This document shows, in pieces, positions 1 to 6,978 of a stretch of 8,312 nucleotides of DNA. Below the pieces are notes generated by a model. That model did not search any database, had not been told where the DNA came from, and saw nothing but the letters and a program-made list of their open reading frames with translations. The translations under genes were made by a program, and so were the position numbers. The stretch comes from DASSKF01 sp035690725. Its GTDB lineage: Bacteria > Actinomycetota > Actinomycetes > Actinomycetales > Dermatophilaceae. The first letter of the stretch is position 1. Each line of letters opens with the position of its first letter. Location: assembly GCA_035690725.1 (NCBI GenBank), contig DASSKF010000251.1, positions 1-8,312 of the forward strand, read 5' to 3'.

Positions 1-81
1 AGAGCCAACACTACGGCATCACCCCGCCGGTGGAGAAATCGGCGCAGGTCAGGGTGCCTGTGGGAGCTCGCTCCGTCGTCG
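1..81 (-). promoter_or_regulatory. Non-coding region downstream of map; weak promoter candidate for the next operon
   Basis: No gene is visible in this end stretch. On the minus strand TAGTGT (plus 8-13) fits an actinobacterial TANNNT -10 box, but the expected -35 position holds TCTCCA, a poor match. By common gene order the next genes would be infA, rpmJ, rpsM. No clear map terminator is seen here. Confidence 0.25.
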
Positions 82-924
82 TCAGGCCAACGGCCCGTAT
101 GCCGCCCCGAGGGCGGACAGCCGCTCCTCGCCCCCGTCGAGCGCCGTGAGCACCCACAGGCCGGTGTCGGTGACGGCCACCGAGTTCTCCCAGTGGGCGG
201 CGCGGGAGCCGTCGGTGGTGACGACCGTCCACTCGTCCTGCAGCACGTGGGTCTCCGCGCTGCCGAGGGTGACCATCGGCTCGATGGCGACCGTCGTGCC
301 CACCTTCACGGCGGGGCCGCGGTCCCGCACCCGGTAGTTGGGCACCTGCGGGTCCTGGTGCATCTCGGTGCCGATCCCGTGGCCGACGTAGTCCTCGACG
401 ATGCCGTAGCCGCGTCCGTCCCGCTCGGCCGAGTGCTCGATGCTGTCCTCGACGGCGGCGCCGACGTCGTAGAGCGGCCGGCCGTCGGCGAGCGCCGCGA
501 TCCCGGCCCACATCGAGGCCTCCGTGGCGTCGATGAGCGCGACGTCGTCCGCAGCGCCGGCATCCCGGCCCCCGACGATGAGCGACAGGGCCGCGTCGCC
601 GTGCCAGCCGGCGACGATCGCCCCGCAGTCGATGGAGACCAGGTCGCCCTCGCGCAGCTCCAGCGGCCCCGGTATGCCGTGCACCACCTGGTCGTTGACG
701 CTCACGCAGATCGTGCCGGTGAAGCCGTGGTAGCCGAGGAAGGACGGGGTGCCGTCGTGCCCCCGGATGAAGTCCTCGGCGAGCGCGTCCAGGGAACCGG
801 TCGTCATACCGGCCTTGACCTCCCGGCGCAGCAGCTCGAGCGTCTCGCCGACGAGCAGGCCGGCCCGGCGCATGAGGCGGACCTGCTCCGGCGTCTTGGT
901 GGCGATGCGACCGCGGCCGAACAC
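82..924 (-). CDS. map: Type I methionine aminopeptidase
   Basis: This metalloenzyme removes the starting methionine from new proteins when the second residue is small. All expected metal and substrate residues are visible in the 280-residue pita-bread fold: H82 (in VVHGIP), D99 (SIDCG), D110 (WHGD), H182 (GHGIG), H189 (EMHQDPQVPN), E215 (IEPM) and E246 (WENSVAVT). The catalytic domain starts near residue 8 with KTPEQVRLMRRAG; there is no long zinc-finger or SH3-binding N-terminal extension, which places it in the short type Ia-like group. The start is GTG at 924-922, with only a weak GAGGCAGGG upstream. It follows adk after 13 nt. Its C-terminal end (about residues 255-280) is variable and not recognisable. 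Actinobacteria often hold a second map gene elsewhere. Confidence 0.97.
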   Translation of the reverse strand: MFGRGRIATKTPEQVRLMRRAGLLVGETLELLRREVKAGMTTGSLDALAEDFIRGHDGTPSFLGYHGFTGTICVSVNDQVVHGIPGPLELREGDLVSIDCGAIVAGWHGDAALSLIVGGRDAGAADDVALIDATEASMWAGIAALADGRPLYDVGAAVEDSIEHSAERDGRGYGIVEDYVGHGIGTEMHQDPQVPNYRVRDRGPAVKVGTTVAIEPMVTLGSAETHVLQDEWTVVTTDGSRAAHWENSVAVTDTGLWVLTALDGGEERLSALGAAYGPLA

Positions 925-937
925 GACGGGCCCTGCC

Positions 938-1519
938 TCAGGCTCCGGTGGCCGGCGACCCGCCGAGGGCCTGCTCGATGCGTGCGGTCACCTCGTCGAC
1001 GTCACCCATGCCGTCGACGCGGCGCAGCAGCCCGCGCTCGTCGTAGAGCTGGGCCAGCGGCGCGGTCTCCTCGACGTAGACCTCCTGCCGGTGCCGGATG
1101 ACCTCCTCGGTGTCGTCCGTCCGTCCCTCCGTCCGCGCCCGCTTGAGCAGCCGCTGGACGACCTCCTCGGCGTCCACCGTCAGCTCGAGGACGGCGTCGA
1201 GCTCGTGCCCCTGCTCGGCCAGCATCCGGTCGAGCTCCTCGACCTGGGCGGTGGTGCGGGGGTAGCCGTCGAGCAGGAAGCCCTGCCGGGCGTCCGCCTG
1301 CTCCAGCCGGTCCCGCACGATCGCGTTGGTGACCTCGTCGGGGACGTACTTGCCGGCATCGAGGATCGCCTTGACCTGGTTGCCCAGCTCGGTGCCGTTC
1401 TTGATGTTGCTGCGGAAGATGTCGCCCGTGGAGACGGCGGGGATCCCGTGCGCGTCGGCCACGCGCGCGGCCTGCGTGCCCTTGCCGGCACCGGGCGGAC
1501 CCAGGATGATCAGACGCAT
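938..1519 (-). CDS. adk: Adenylate kinase
   Basis: Adenylate kinase converts ATP + AMP to two ADP in the cytoplasm and keeps the adenylate pools balanced. The 193-residue enzyme shows the P-loop GPPGAGKGT at 7-15, the AMP-binding TGDIFR at 31-36, the DGYPRT signature at 84-89, and a short LID between about 127 and 144 (RARTEGRTDDTEEVIRHR). The LID has no cysteines, so this is the short, zinc-free form common in actinobacteria. The ATG directly abuts the secY TAA (TAAATG). The bases before it (TTCCTCCGC) are pyrimidine-rich with no Shine-Dalgarno, so translation very probably depends on ribosomes finishing secY. map follows after 13 nt. The C-terminal GGSPATGA tail is unremarkable. Confidence 0.98.
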   Translation of the reverse strand: MRLIILGPPGAGKGTQAARVADAHGIPAVSTGDIFRSNIKNGTELGNQVKAILDAGKYVPDEVTNAIVRDRLEQADARQGFLLDGYPRTTAQVEELDRMLAEQGHELDAVLELTVDAEEVVQRLLKRARTEGRTDDTEEVIRHRQEVYVEETAPLAQLYDERGLLRRVDGMGDVDEVTARIEQALGGSPATGA

Positions 1520-2833
<1,314 letters not shown>

Positions 2834-2956
2834 TGATCCTCCTGGGAGGGCTCACGCCGGCGCCGCGGTGGCGGTCAGCGGGCGCGGCCCGGGTTGCGCA
2901 CATGTGTCCGGGCACGGATGGGCCCGGGGTCCGGGGAGACGATACCTGTTGCGACG
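2834..2956 (-). promoter_or_regulatory. secY upstream region; weak promoter candidate
   Basis: The 123 nt between the hairpin and the secY start are a likely place for a promoter of the secY-adk-map block. The only hexamer fitting an actinobacterial TANNNT -10 box near the hairpin is TATCGT (plus 2938-2943), just after the hairpin. No convincing TTGACA-like -35 lies at the right distance, so this is a weak guess. The secY ribosome site AGGAGG (plus 2838-2843) is clear, with a short 4-nt spacing to GTG. Confidence 0.25.
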
Positions 2957-2999
2957 GCGCCCCGAGGTGCTGGTCCCGCGGACCGGCACCTCGGGGCGC
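2957..2999 (-). terminator. Very strong hairpin after rplO; probable spc operon terminator
   Basis: A nearly perfect 43-nt inverted repeat: 14-bp arms (2957-2970 with 2986-2999), one mismatch (2971/2985), then 5 bp more (2972-2976 with 2980-2984) and a 3-nt loop. No U-run follows in either direction, so it would be a U-less terminator of the kind proposed for actinobacteria, or a stable 3' end or processing element. In plus-strand RNA the mismatch becomes a U-G pair, so a helix could form for either direction of reading. It divides rplO from secY. The structure is certain; termination is inferred. Confidence 0.55.
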
Positions 3000-3036
3000 T
3001 CGCGCAGCAGGTGCACGCCTCGGGCTCGAGTCGTGC

Positions 3037-3531
3037 TCAGAGCTCGGTGACCGAGCCCCCGGCCGCCTCGATCTTGCTCTTCGCCGAGGACGAGAACTTG
3101 TGGGCGGTGACGCTGAGCTTCACCGTGATCTCGCCGGTGCCGAGCACCTTGACCGGACCGCTGTCACGGACGGCGCCCTTGGCCACGAGGTCCTCGACGG
3201 TCACCTCGCCGCCCTCCGGGTAGAGGGCGCCGAGCTTCTCGACGTTGACCACCTGGTACTCGGTGCGGAAGCGGTTGTGGAAGCCCCGCAGCTTCGGCAG
3301 GCGCATGTGGATCGGCGTCTGCCCGCCCTCGAAGCTCGCCGGCACCTGGTAGCGGGCCTTGGTGCCCTTGGTGCCGCGCCCGGCGGTCTTGCCCTTGCTG
3401 CCCTCACCGCGACCGACGCGGGTCTTCCGGGTGTGGGCGCCGGGGGCGGGACGCAGGTGGTGCACCTTCAGGGCCGAGCCCTGGACGCGCTCTGCCGCCT
3501 CGCCCGCCGCACGACTGGCGTTGTCAGCCAT
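3037..3531 (-). CDS. rplO: 50S ribosomal protein L15
   Basis: L15 is a 23S rRNA-binding protein important in late 50S assembly; its extended basic N-terminal arm threads into the rRNA. The arm is visible as HHLRPAPGAHTRKTRVGRGE at 24-43 followed by GSKGKTAGRGTKGTKAR at 44-60. The globular part has FEGGQTPIHMRLPKLRGFHN at 67-86 and the C-terminal family signature KVLGTGEITVKLSVTAHKFS at 128-147. About 20 residues before LKVHHL (MADNASRAAGEAAERVQGSA) form an Ala-rich extension longer than in common homologues. The ATG start is supported by GAGGAGGTT 8 nt upstream; the in-frame GTG at codon 23 has no ribosome site. The gene ends the spc block, 38 nt before a strong hairpin. Confidence 0.97.
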   Translation of the reverse strand: MADNASRAAGEAAERVQGSALKVHHLRPAPGAHTRKTRVGRGEGSKGKTAGRGTKGTKARYQVPASFEGGQTPIHMRLPKLRGFHNRFRTEYQVVNVEKLGALYPEGGEVTVEDLVAKGAVRDSGPVKVLGTGEITVKLSVTAHKFSSSAKSKIEAAGGSVTEL

Positions 3532-3533
3532 GG

Positions 3534-3716
3534 TCAGTCAACCTCCTCAACGGCCACGAGGTGCGCGACCGCACGGACCATGCCCCGGAACTCGGGGCGG
3601 TCCTCCTTGACGACGGAGTCGCCGATGCGCTTCAGACCGAGGGAGCGCAGCGTGTCCCGCTGCTGGCTGCTGCCCCCGATCTCCGAACGGGTCTGGGTCA
3701 CCTTGAGCTGGGCCAT
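3534..3716 (-). CDS. rpmD: 50S ribosomal protein L30
   Basis: L30 is a small 23S rRNA-binding protein of the large subunit. The 60-residue product is full length for the family: MAQLKVTQTRSEIGGSSQQR, then DTLRSLGLKRIGDSVVKED, and RGMVRAVAHLVAVEEVD. The open frame continues far upstream inside rpsE, but the ATG at 3716-3714 matches the conserved beginning and overlaps the rpsE stop as TGATG. Only a G-rich run (GGGGGCGGGTG) precedes it, so translational coupling to rpsE is likely. The rplO ATG follows 2 nt after the TGA, and the end of rpmD holds the strong rplO ribosome binding site (GAGGAGGTT). Confidence 0.97.
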   Translation of the reverse strand: MAQLKVTQTRSEIGGSSQQRDTLRSLGLKRIGDSVVKEDRPEFRGMVRAVAHLVAVEEVD

Positions 3717-4342
3717 CAGGCACCCGCCCCCGCCGCACGGGCGCGCAGCAGCGCGGCCGGGGCCACGTCCTCGAGCGGCAGGCCGCGGCGGGCGGCGACG
3801 GCCTCCGGCCGCTCCAGGCCGCGCAGGGCCTCCACCGTCGCGTGGACGATGTTGATCGCGTTGTCCGAGCCGAGCGACTTGGACAGCACGTCGTGGATGC
3901 CGGCGCACTCCAGGACGGCGCGCACCGGGCCACCGGCGATGACACCGGTACCGGGCGAGGCCGGGCGGAGCAGGACGACACCGGCTGCCGCCTCACCCTG
4001 CACCGGGTGCGGGATGGTGCCCTGGATGCGCGGGACCTTGAAGAAGTTCTTCTTGGCCTCCTCGACACCCTTGGCGATCGCGGCCGGGACCTCCTTGGCC
4101 TTGCCGTAGCCGACACCCACCGTGCCGTCGCCGTCACCGACGACGACGAGCGCGGTGAAGCTGAAGCGCCGGCCACCCTTGACCACCTTGGCGACGCGGT
4201 TGATGGTGACGACACGCTCTTCGTACTGGTTCTTCTCGCCGGAGTCGCGCCGGTTGTCGCGACGGTCCCGGCGGTCGCGACGGTCGTTGCCGCCGCGCTC
4301 GCTGGCACCCGAGCCGGTGCCTCGGCGCTGTGGTCCAGCCAT
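3716..4342 (-). CDS. rpsE: 30S ribosomal protein S5
   Basis: S5 sits on the solvent side of the 30S subunit, lines the mRNA entry channel and influences decoding accuracy; spectinomycin-resistance substitutions map to its N-terminal loop. The 208-residue protein begins with a low-complexity basic head (residues 1-38) containing RRDRRDRRDNRRD at 21-33. The S5 double-stranded RNA-binding domain follows from about residue 41 (EERVVTINRVAKVVKGGRR), with the spectinomycin-associated loop KVVKGGRRF (52-60) of normal appearance, then FSFTALVVVGDGDGTVGVGY. The C-terminal domain carries PASPGTGVIAGGPVRAVLE and GIHDVLSKSLGSDNAINIVH. AGAGG lies about 8 nt before the ATG. Its TGA overlaps the rpmD ATG by one base. 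The charged head is typical of actinobacterial S5. Confidence 0.98.
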   Translation of the reverse strand: MAGPQRRGTGSGASERGGNDRRDRRDRRDNRRDSGEKNQYEERVVTINRVAKVVKGGRRFSFTALVVVGDGDGTVGVGYGKAKEVPAAIAKGVEEAKKNFFKVPRIQGTIPHPVQGEAAAGVVLLRPASPGTGVIAGGPVRAVLECAGIHDVLSKSLGSDNAINIVHATVEALRGLERPEAVAARRGLPLEDVAPAALLRARAAGAGA

Positions 4343-4421
4343 CAGACGTACCTCTCTTCAAAGACTGTCAGAGCAATCTCGGGGCTCCTGCGACGTCGCC
4401 CCTGACTCAGGTTGCGCGCGC
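4343..4421 (-). other. 79-nt rplR-rpsE intergenic region with short palindromes
   Basis: This gap contains the 9-nt palindrome CTGACTCAG (4402-4410) and the 10-nt perfect palindrome GCGACGTCGC (4390-4399). The second lies inside a weak 5-bp GGGGC/GCCCC stem (4381-4385 with 4398-4402). The rpsE ribosome binding site GAGAGG lies near its end. No clear promoter is visible. Any role in processing or coupling is unproven. Confidence 0.4.
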
Positions 4422-4796
4422 TCACAGCGACAGACCACCCTCCCGGGCGCCGTCGGCGATCGCGGCGACGCGACCCTGGTAGCGGTTCCCGCCCCGGTCG
4501 AACACGACGGCCTCGATACCGGCGCCCTTGGCCCGCTCGGCGACCAGCTCGCCGACGCGGTGCGCCTTGGCGGTCTTGTCACCCTCGAACGAGCGCAGGT
4601 CCGCCTCCATCGTCGAGGCCGATGCCAGCGTCGTGCCCAGGGTGTCGTCCACGACCTGCACGAAGACGTGCCGGCTCGAGCGCGACACCACGAGGCGCGG
4701 ACGCTGCGCGGTGCCGGTCACCCGCTTGCGGACGCGCAGGTGGCGGCGGCCGCGGGCAGCGGCCTTGCCCTTGGCGCGCTTGACGATCATTGCCAT
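4422..4796 (-). CDS. rplR: 50S ribosomal protein L18
   Basis: L18 binds 5S rRNA and, with L5, brings it into the central protuberance. The 124-residue product has a basic N-terminal arm (residues 5-30, rich in Lys/Arg), then RPRLVVSRSSRHVFVQVVDD at 32-51, the LASASTMEADLR segment, the KAHRVGELVAERAKGAGIEA helix at 77-96, and the conserved end VVFDRGGNRYQGRVAAIADG, AREGGL. Two ATGs are possible (codons 1 and 3); neither has a strong Shine-Dalgarno, since the sequence upstream is GGTAAGTAAGCC carrying the rplF stop. Translation is therefore probably coupled to rplF, whose stop lies 3 nt before the first ATG. I keep the first ATG. A 79-nt gap follows before rpsE. Confidence 0.97.
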   Translation of the reverse strand: MAMIVKRAKGKAAARGRRHLRVRKRVTGTAQRPRLVVSRSSRHVFVQVVDDTLGTTLASASTMEADLRSFEGDKTAKAHRVGELVAERAKGAGIEAVVFDRGGNRYQGRVAAIADGAREGGLSL

Positions 4797-4799
4797 GGC

Positions 4800-5339
4800 T
4801 TACTTACCAGCCTTCCCGACCTTGCGGCGGATCTGCTCGCCGGCGTAGCGCACGCCCTTGCCCTTGTACGGGTCGGGGCGGCGCAGCTTGCGGATGTTCG
4901 CGGCGACCTCGCCGACCTGCTGCTTGTCGATGCCCTGCACCGAGAAGCGGGTCGGGTTCTCGACGGCGAACGTGATGCCCTCGGGGGCCTTGACGAGGAC
5001 CGGGTGGCTGTAGCCGAGCGCGAACTCCAGGTCGCTGCCCTTGGCCACGACGCGGTACCCGGTGCCGTGGATCTCCATCTTCTTCTCGTAGCCGTTGGTG
5101 ACGCCGACCACCATGTTGTTGATGAGGCTGCGCGTCAGGCCGTGCAGCGAGCGGGACTCCCGCTCGTCGTCCGGGCGCGCCACCTCGATCGAGCCGTCCT
5201 CGCCCTTGCCGACGGTGATCGGCTCGGCCACGGTGTGGCCCAGCTCGCCCTTGGGGCCCTTGACGGTGACGGCCCGGCCGTCGATGGTCACGTCGACGCC
5301 GCTCGGCACGGAGACGGGAAGTCGTCCGATACGGGACAT
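4800..5339 (-). CDS. rplF: 50S ribosomal protein L6
   Basis: L6 binds helix 97 of 23S rRNA near the sarcin-ricin loop and supports translation-factor binding and late 50S assembly. The 179-residue protein has two similar L6 folds: MSRIGRLPVSVPSGVDVTID and TVKGPKGEL in the first (about 1-80), and KKMEIHGTGYRVVAKGSDLE, LGYSHPV and TRFSVQGIDKQQVGEVAANI in the second. The family signature PDPYKGKGVRYAGE is at 155-168, with a basic tail. The open frame runs further upstream, but the start is the ATG at 5339-5337, which begins the conserved MSRIG and has GGAGGAGG a few bases before it. Upstream sequence belongs to rpsH in another frame. rplR starts 3 nt after the TAA. Confidence 0.98.
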   Translation of the reverse strand: MSRIGRLPVSVPSGVDVTIDGRAVTVKGPKGELGHTVAEPITVGKGEDGSIEVARPDDERESRSLHGLTRSLINNMVVGVTNGYEKKMEIHGTGYRVVAKGSDLEFALGYSHPVLVKAPEGITFAVENPTRFSVQGIDKQQVGEVAANIRKLRRPDPYKGKGVRYAGEQIRRKVGKAGK

Positions 5340-5358
5340 GGGTCCTCCTCCTCTTCCG

Positions 5359-5757
5359 TTACCAGACGTAGGCGAGGACTTCCCCGCCCACACCCTTGTT
5401 CGCGGCCTGCTTGTCGGTGAGCAGCCCCGACGACGTGGAGATGATCGCCACACCGAGGCCACCGAGCACCCTGGGCAGGTTGGTGGACTTGGCGTAGACG
5501 CGCAGGCCGGGCTTGGACACCCGGCGCACGCCGGCGATGGAGCGCTCGCGGTTGGGGCCGTACTTCAGCGTGATGGTCAGCGTCTGGCCCACGTCGGCGT
5601 CGCTGACGTCCCACCCGGCGATGTACCCCTCGGCCTGGAGGATCTCCGCGATGTGGGACTTGAGCTTCGAGAACGGCATGGCGACGTCGTCGTGGTGCGC
5701 CGAGTTGGCGTTGCGCACGCGGGTCAGCATGTCCGCAATCGGGTCGGTCATGGTCAT
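5359..5757 (-). CDS. rpsH: 30S ribosomal protein S8
   Basis: S8 is a primary 16S rRNA binder of the central domain; in E. coli it is also the translational repressor of the spc operon. The 132-residue product shows MTMTDPIADMLTRVRNA at the start, the KLKSHIAEILQAEGYI helix, LTITLKYGPNRERSI, the GLRVYAKSTNLPRVLGGLG stretch at 84-102, and the family signature ISTSSGLLTDKQAANKGVGG at 106-125, ending LAYVW. The first ATG is preferred over the one at codon 3 because GGAG lies 7 nt before it and 13 nt before the second. The gene follows a 97-nt untranslated gap, unusually long within this operon, and rplF follows after 19 nt. Whether S8 is autoregulatory here is unknown. Confidence 0.98.
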   Translation of the reverse strand: MTMTDPIADMLTRVRNANSAHHDDVAMPFSKLKSHIAEILQAEGYIAGWDVSDADVGQTLTITLKYGPNRERSIAGVRRVSKPGLRVYAKSTNLPRVLGGLGVAIISTSSGLLTDKQAANKGVGGEVLAYVW

Positions 5758-5758
5758 T

Positions 5759-5772
5759 GGGCTTCTCCGCCC
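5759..5772 (-). promoter_or_regulatory. rpsH ribosome binding site displayed in a small hairpin loop
   Basis: On the transcript GGGC-GGAGAA-GCCC forms a 4-bp stem (plus 5759-5762 with 5769-5772) whose hexaloop holds the GGAG Shine-Dalgarno of rpsH. The stem ends 1 nt before the ATG. The bases are plain in the sequence; that the stem forms or affects translation is inference. Confidence 0.4.
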
Positions 5773-5794
5773 TTTCTCACCCTGGTTTCAGCCG

Positions 5795-5817
5795 GACCTG
5801 TGCCGGGCCGACCTGTG
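5795..5817. repeat. Short direct repeat (GACCTGTG twice, 15-nt period) in the rpsZ-rpsH gap
   Basis: The octamer GACCTGTG occurs at 5795-5802 and 5810-5817, each preceded by GCCG or GCCGG. On the transcribed strand this reads CACAGGTC twice. It lies in the 97-nt untranslated stretch before rpsH. It may be a chance duplication; no known regulator site is recognised. Confidence 0.3.
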
Positions 5818-5854
5818 GTGTAGCGAGTTCTGTCTCGTGTCGTCGTGGCTGGGC

Positions 5855-6040
5855 TTACCAACTGCTCTTGGTCACCCCGGGCAGCTCACCGGCGTGCGCC
5901 ATCTCGCGCAGGCAGATCCGGCACAGCCCGAACTTGCGGTAGACCGAGTGGGGCCGGCCACACCGCTGGCAGCGGGTGTAGGCGCGGACCTTGAACTTCG
6001 GCTTGGCGTTGGCCTTGTTGATCAGTGCGGTCTTGGCCAC
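5855..6040 (-). CDS. rpsZ: 30S ribosomal protein S14, zinc-binding type Z
   Basis: S14 joins the head of the 30S subunit late in assembly. This 61-residue form is the short zinc-dependent type: MAKTALINKANAKPKFKVRA at the start, then two CxxC pairs (C24/C27 and C40/C43) that form a zinc ribbon around GRPHSVYRKFGL, and the end GVTKSSW. The start is GTG at 6040-6038, with AAGGAG (plus 6049-6054) 8 nt upstream. The open frame extends much further upstream, but there it is only a shadow of rplE; the S14 homology and ribosome site fix the true start. Many actinobacteria also carry a longer, zinc-free S14 elsewhere under Zur control; this window does not show one. The spc position after rplE is standard. 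A 97-nt gap separates it from rpsH. Confidence 0.97.
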   Translation of the reverse strand: MAKTALINKANAKPKFKVRAYTRCQRCGRPHSVYRKFGLCRICLREMAHAGELPGVTKSSW

Positions 6041-6042
6041 GG

Positions 6043-6612
6043 TCAGCTCTCCTTGAACGGGAACCCGAGGCGACGCAGCAGCGCCCGTCCCTCGTCGTCG
6101 TTGGTCGCGGTCGTGACGACGGTGATGTCCATGCCACGGACGCGGTCGATCTTGTCTTGGTCGATCTCGTAGAACACGGACTGCTCGCTGAGACCGAAGG
6201 TGTAGTTGCCGCGGCCGTCGAACTGCTTCGGGGACAGCCCGCGGAAGTCGCGGATGCGCGGGAGGGCGATCGACAGGAGCCGGTCGAGGAACTCCCACAT
6301 CCGGTCGCCCCGCAGTGTCGCGTGGGCGCCGATCGGCATGCCCTCGCGCAGCTTGAACTGGGCGATCGACTTGCGCGCGCGGGTCACGACCGGCTTCTGG
6401 CCGGTGATCGTCGCGAGGTCGCGCACGGCGCCCTCGATGAGCTTGGAGTCGCGGGCCGCCTCGCCGACGCCCATGTTGACGATCACCTTGGTGACCGTGG
6501 GCACCTCCATGACGTTGCTGTGGCCGAACTCCTGCTGCATCGCGGCCTTGATCTCGTCGCGGTAGCGCTGCTTGAGGCGGGGCGTCGGGTACTCGGTGGT
6601 CGTTGTCGTCAT
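6043..6612 (-). CDS. rplE: 50S ribosomal protein L5
   Basis: L5 binds 5S rRNA and helps install it in the central protuberance with L18; it also touches P-site tRNA and S13. Visible features in the 189 residues are the N-terminal helix PRLKQRYRDEIKAAMQQEF, the conserved VPTVTKVIVNMGVGEA at 37-52, the signature region TGQKPVVTRARKSI at 70-83, LREGMPIGAHATLRG at 88-102, PRIRDFRGLS at 118-127, and the C-terminal RALLRRLGFPF. A run of threonines (residues 2-6) begins the protein. AAGGA lies about 9 nt before the ATG. It follows rplX after 2 nt and precedes rpsZ by 2 nt, so coupled translation is likely. Length and motifs are normal. Confidence 0.98.
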   Translation of the reverse strand: MTTTTTEYPTPRLKQRYRDEIKAAMQQEFGHSNVMEVPTVTKVIVNMGVGEAARDSKLIEGAVRDLATITGQKPVVTRARKSIAQFKLREGMPIGAHATLRGDRMWEFLDRLLSIALPRIRDFRGLSPKQFDGRGNYTFGLSEQSVFYEIDQDKIDRVRGMDITVVTTATNDDEGRALLRRLGFPFKES

Positions 6613-6614
6613 CG

Positions 6615-6977
6615 TCAGAGGTCCTTACCTGAGCGCACGGCCACGCGGACGCGGGAAGCCTTCTGCCGGCCGTCGCGCTCCACGTCCTCGACGCGGGTGC
6701 GCACACGGGTCGGCTTCTTGGTCTCCGGGTCGACGATGGCCACGTTGCTGACGTGCACCGGTGCCTCCTGGGTCACGATGCCGCCGGCACCGGTCTGGCT
6801 GGCGCGGGTGTGCTTGGTGATCCGGTTGATGCCCTCGACCAGCACGCGCTGCGCCTCGGGGTACACCGCGATGACCTTGCCCTGCTTGCCGCGGTCGCCG
6901 CCGTTCTTCTGGTGGCGACCGGTCATCAGCTGGACCGTGTCGCCCTTCTTGATCTTCATTCGTGCGGTACGTGCCAT
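6615..6977 (-). CDS. rplX: 50S ribosomal protein L24
   Basis: L24 is an early 23S rRNA-binding assembly protein with a KOW-type SH3 fold; it also lies at the tunnel exit. The KOW motif begins at residue 7 (MKIKKGDTVQLMTG) and continues with GKQGKVIAVYP at 30-40, then RVLVEGINRITKHT, GGIVTQEAPVHVSNVAIVDP, and a basic tail ending SGKDL. The product has 120 residues. The first ATG is preferred because GGAGGTG lies 7 nt upstream, while the internal ATG at codon 7 has no such site; the MARTAR leader is thus probably translated. Residues 21-28 of the KOW loop appear longer than in familiar homologues such as the mycobacterial protein (see findings). It starts 1 nt after the rplN stop and ends 2 nt before rplE. 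Confidence 0.96.
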   Translation of the reverse strand: MARTARMKIKKGDTVQLMTGRHQKNGGDRGKQGKVIAVYPEAQRVLVEGINRITKHTRASQTGAGGIVTQEAPVHVSNVAIVDPETKKPTRVRTRVEDVERDGRQKASRVRVAVRSGKDL

Positions 6978-6978
6978 G

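Noticed and set aside
63..74. Inverted repeat GGAGC/GCTCC just after map as a terminator
   Set aside because: The 2-nt loop is too small, the stem is short and no U-run follows.
3469..3483. Inverted repeat CAGGGC/GCCCTG inside rplO
   Set aside because: Six-base arms within a GC-rich coding region are expected by chance and are explained by the codons.
4800..5462. A 220-residue L6 with an upstream start
   Set aside because: The added 41 residues overlap rpsH and resemble nothing in L6; the conserved MSRIG start with a strong ribosome site is at 5339.
5855..6706. A 283-residue reading of the rpsZ frame
   Set aside because: Only the last 61 residues are S14; the rest overlaps rplE and rplX out of frame. 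The GTG at 6040 with its AAGGAG site is the true start.
6615..6959. Shorter L24 starting at MKIKKGD
   Set aside because: The internal ATG has no ribosome site, whereas the first ATG has GGAGGTG at a good distance; kept as a possibility only.
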